A stretch of DNA of 7,216 nucleotides. It comes from Rhodospirillales bacterium (GTDB lineage Bacteria > Pseudomonadota > Alphaproteobacteria > Rhodospirillales > Magnetospirillaceae). Both the position numbers and the translations under genes were made by a program. Shown in pieces: positions 5,440 to 7,216 of the stretch. The notes below the pieces were generated by a model, which saw only the letters and a program-made list of their open reading frames with translations, was not told the origin of the DNA and ran no database searches. Where the stretch lies: NCBI GenBank assembly GCA_030040955.1, contig JASHSH010000184.1:1-7216 (forward strand), given 5' to 3'. Position 1 is the stretch's first letter, and each line of letters opens with the position of its first letter.

Positions 5440-7071
5440 CTACATTTCGGCATAATTGGGGCCACCGCCACCCTCCGGCACCACCCAATCGATATTCTGG
5501 GTGGGATCCTTGATATCGCATGTCTTGCAGTGAACGCAGTTCGGGGAGTTGATCTGCAACCGCGCCCGCGGATCGCGCACGATCTCGTAGACGCCCGCCG
5601 GACAATAGCGCTGCTCCGGCGCGTCGTACAATGCCAGATTGACGTCGAGCGCCACCTCCGGGTCGCGCAGGTGCAGATGGCTGGGCTGATTCTCCTCGTG
5701 ATTGGTGCCCGAGATGAACACCGAGGAGAGGCGGTCGAAGCTCACCAGCCCGTCCGGCTTCGGATAGGCGATGGGCCGGCAGTCGGCCGCCGGTTTGAGC
5801 CGCAAATGGTCGGCGCGGTTGGCGAGCGTCCACGGCGCCCGGCCGCGCAGAAGATAGGCGTCGAGCGCGCCATAGGCCATGGCCGCGTAGAGGCCCCAGT
5901 GGAAGGCCGGCTTGATGTTGCGCGCGCGATGCAGCTCGTCCCACAGCCAGGAGCGGCGCAGGAGTTCGGGATAGTGAGCGGCCTCGACCGGCCCGGACTC
6001 TGCTCCGGCAAGCGCGGCGAACACCGCCTCCGCCGCCAGCATTCCCGACTTCATCGCCGTGTGCGTGCCCTTGATCTTGGGGGCGTTGAGAAATCCCGCC
6101 GCGTCGCCGATCAGCAGTCCGCCCGGGAAGGTGAGCCGGGGCAGCGATTGCGGCCCCCCGGCCGAGATTGCCCGCGCGCCATAGGCGATGCGTCGTCCGC
6201 CCGCGAAGGTCGGACGGATCGCCGGATGGGTCTTGAATCGCTGGAACTCCTCGAAGGGCGAGAGATATGGATTTTCGTAATCGAGTCCGACGACGAACCC
6301 GACCGACACCTTGTTGTCCGCCGCGTGATAGAGGAACGAACCGCCATAGGTGCGCCAGTCCAACGGCCAGCCGATGCTGTGGATCACCCGGCCGGGCCGG
6401 TGCAGCGCCGGGTCGATCTCCCACAACTCCTTGATGCCGAGCCCATAGGTCTGCGGGTCGCAATCGCGGCGCAGGTCGAAGCGGGCCATCAGCGTCTTGG
6501 CCAGCGAGCCGCGGCAGCCCTCGGCGATGATCGTCTGGCGGGCCAGCAGATCGACGCCCGGCTGGAAATTCGCTGTCGGCTTGCCGTCGCGCCCGACGCC
6601 CATGTCGCCGGTGGCGACGCCGCGCACCCGGCCGGTCTCGTCGTACAGAACTTCGGCGCCGGCGAAACCCGGAAACAGCTCGACCCCAAGCTCCTCCGCC
6701 TGGCGGGCGAGCCAGCGGACCAACAGGCCGAGGCTGGCGACGTAGTTGCCCTCGTTGCGCATCGGCGGCGGCGTGGGTAGACGGAACGCGCGGTTGCGCG
6801 TGAGATAGAGAAACCGGTCGTCGTTCGCGGCCACGGCGAGCGGCGCGCCCTTCTCGCGCCAATCCGGGATCAGCTCGGCGAGCGCGCGCGGTTCGATCAC
6901 CGCGCCCGAGAGAATGTGCGCGCCGATCTCGGAGCCCTTCTCGATCAGGCAGACGGAGAGCTCGCGGCCCTGGGCCTGGGCGAGCTGACGCAGCCGGATG
7001 GCGGCGGCCAGGCCCGCGGGTCCGCCGCCCACGATCACCACGTCGAACGTCAACGAGTCGCGGCCGGCCAT
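5440..7071 (-). CDS. Electron-transfer flavoprotein:ubiquinone oxidoreductase (ETF-QO/ETFDH)
   Basis: This enzyme passes electrons from reduced ETF (fed by acyl-CoA, amino acid and choline-type dehydrogenases) through FAD and one [4Fe-4S] cluster to ubiquinone at the inner membrane. The protein is full length at 543 residues. The N-terminal FAD-binding motif VVIVGGGPAGLAAA is at 11-24, with AHILSGAVIEPRAL at 51-64. A second FAD contact, GGLLIGDAAGFLNAPKIKGTH, spans 317-337. The cluster ligands are Cys490 (in YCPAGVYE) and Cys512, Cys515 and Cys518 (in NCVHCKTCDIKDP). The end VPEGGGGPNY is diagnostic. There is no signal or transmembrane segment; the family is monotopic. The ATG at 7071 places the FAD motif normally and follows a purine-rich GGGGAGAGGG that abuts the start, a rather close Shine-Dalgarno. 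The etfAB genes are not in the window. It heads the minus-strand run toward the lipoprotein and ispE. Confidence 0.97.
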   Translation of the reverse strand: MAGRDSLTFDVVIVGGGPAGLAAAIRLRQLAQAQGRELSVCLIEKGSEIGAHILSGAVIEPRALAELIPDWREKGAPLAVAANDDRFLYLTRNRAFRLPTPPPMRNEGNYVASLGLLVRWLARQAEELGVELFPGFAGAEVLYDETGRVRGVATGDMGVGRDGKPTANFQPGVDLLARQTIIAEGCRGSLAKTLMARFDLRRDCDPQTYGLGIKELWEIDPALHRPGRVIHSIGWPLDWRTYGGSFLYHAADNKVSVGFVVGLDYENPYLSPFEEFQRFKTHPAIRPTFAGGRRIAYGARAISAGGPQSLPRLTFPGGLLIGDAAGFLNAPKIKGTHTAMKSGMLAAEAVFAALAGAESGPVEAAHYPELLRRSWLWDELHRARNIKPAFHWGLYAAMAYGALDAYLLRGRAPWTLANRADHLRLKPAADCRPIAYPKPDGLVSFDRLSSVFISGTNHEENQPSHLHLRDPEVALDVNLALYDAPEQRYCPAGVYEIVRDPRARLQINSPNCVHCKTCDIKDPTQNIDWVVPEGGGGPNYAEM

Positions 7072-7144
7072 CCCTCTCCCCGCGCGCCGGCGCCATAGTG
7101 CCGAAGCGCTATGTCGGGCGGCAAGCCCGTGCTAGCGTTGCGCC
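7072..7144. promoter_or_regulatory. Divergent intergenic region between ETF-QO and the plus-strand gene
   Basis: These 73 bp must hold promoters for both directions unless one gene is read from farther away. Leftward, a weak pair is TTGCCG (7124-7119) and CACTAT (7100-7095), 18 bp apart; it would start transcription about 17 nt before the ETF-QO ATG. Rightward, TAGCGT (7133-7138) lies exactly 6 nt before the ATG at 7145, the spacing of a leaderless -10 element, and no Shine-Dalgarno is visible. No terminator-like hairpin with a T run is present. Box matches are poor; the divergent layout itself is certain. Confidence 0.35.
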
Positions 7145-7216
7145 ATGCCGATGACGCTTGAGCAGGTCTTGCGCTGGCACATCGAGGCCGGCGTCGACGA
7201 GGCGATCGGCGAGCAT
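7145..7216 (+). CDS. Probable uracil-DNA glycosylase (family 4-type), N-terminal fragment only
   Basis: Only 24 residues are inside the window, from an ATG at 7145 (a second ATG at 7151 is also possible), and the frame is open to the edge. The fragment LRWHIEAGVDEAIGEH resembles the short helical N-terminus of alphaproteobacterial family 4-type uracil-DNA glycosylases, which often carry a WxxxxGVDEAIG-like stretch before the glycosylase domain. That family removes uracil from DNA and carries a [4Fe-4S] cluster, but none of the cluster cysteines or catalytic motifs is within reach here. Divergent placement beside ETF-QO fits my recollection of related genomes. The existence of a gene start is likely; the product name is a guess from very little sequence. 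Confidence 0.5.
   Translation, partial: MPMTLEQVLRWHIEAGVDEAIGEH

Noticed and set aside
5406..5471. A longer lipoprotein start at the ATG at 5471
   Set aside because: It would bury the signal peptide 22 residues inside and overlap the ETF-QO gene; the ATG at 5405 has a Shine-Dalgarno and a proper lipoprotein N-terminus.
3654..5513. A plus-strand open frame of about 619 codons opposite the TPR lipoprotein
   Set aside because: It is an antisense shadow. The translation is Arg/Gly/Ala/His-rich with no domain, while the minus strand encodes a signal peptide and clear TPR units. Long antisense frames are expected at this GC content.
4849..6780. A plus-strand open frame of about 643 codons spanning the lipoprotein and ETF-QO genes
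   Set aside because: It crosses two well-supported genes on the other strand, has no recognisable motif, and has low-complexity composition typical of GC-rich antisense frames.
1..7216. A hidden defence system, CRISPR array, toxin-antitoxin pair, riboswitch or insertion sequence
   Set aside because: I looked for regular repeats, nuclease or transposase motifs and structured leaders. The genes are all accounted for by metabolic, envelope and tRNA functions, and the longest gap is about 74 bp.

Overview
The window is GC-rich, densely packed bacterial chromosome. It reads as an alphaproteobacterium, possibly Sphingomonadales or a related group. That placement rests on composition, the style of the ETF-QO and ispE proteins and gene order; I ran no search. 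Every recognisable gene except one lies on the minus strand, so the window is best read from right to left.

Right edge to centre: a fragment of a plus-strand gene (7145 onward, probably a family 4-type uracil-DNA glycosylase) diverges across a 73-bp gap from a complete electron-transfer flavoprotein:ubiquinone oxidoreductase (7071-5440). This is followed by a TPR-repeat lipoprotein (5405-3651) and ispE (3654-2773). The lipoprotein stop and the ispE start overlap as ATGA. After 74 bp, which hold a plausible promoter, comes tRNA-Gln(UUG) with encoded CCA (2698-2625). This half is housekeeping: quinone-linked electron transfer from acyl-CoA and amino acid dehydrogenases, an outer-membrane-type TPR lipoprotein, and the fourth step of MEP isoprenoid synthesis.

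Centre to left edge: directly downstream of the tRNA is a compact run of redox genes. They are an SDR dehydrogenase (2603-1839), a CurA-type NADPH-dependent MDR reductase (1825-788), and a LutA-type cysteine-rich (CCG-domain) protein (750 to beyond base 1). Spacings are 21, 13 and 37 bp, and there is no visible terminator or clear promoter inside the run. The tRNA and the three redox genes may therefore share a transcript. The substrate of the cluster cannot be read from this window. LutA suggests a lactate-utilisation partner set (lutB/lutC) just outside the left edge.

I see no mobile element, CRISPR array, phage gene, toxin-antitoxin pair or defence system, and no convincing undescribed system. 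The points most worth a look are the tRNA-to-mRNA junction with a 21-nt leader, the TPR-ispE-tRNA-Gln gene order (with no lolB), the tRNA as a possible boundary between conserved and accessory genes, and a leaderless-type TANNNT spacing at the plus-strand gene. Long open frames opposite the lipoprotein and ETF-QO genes are GC artefacts.
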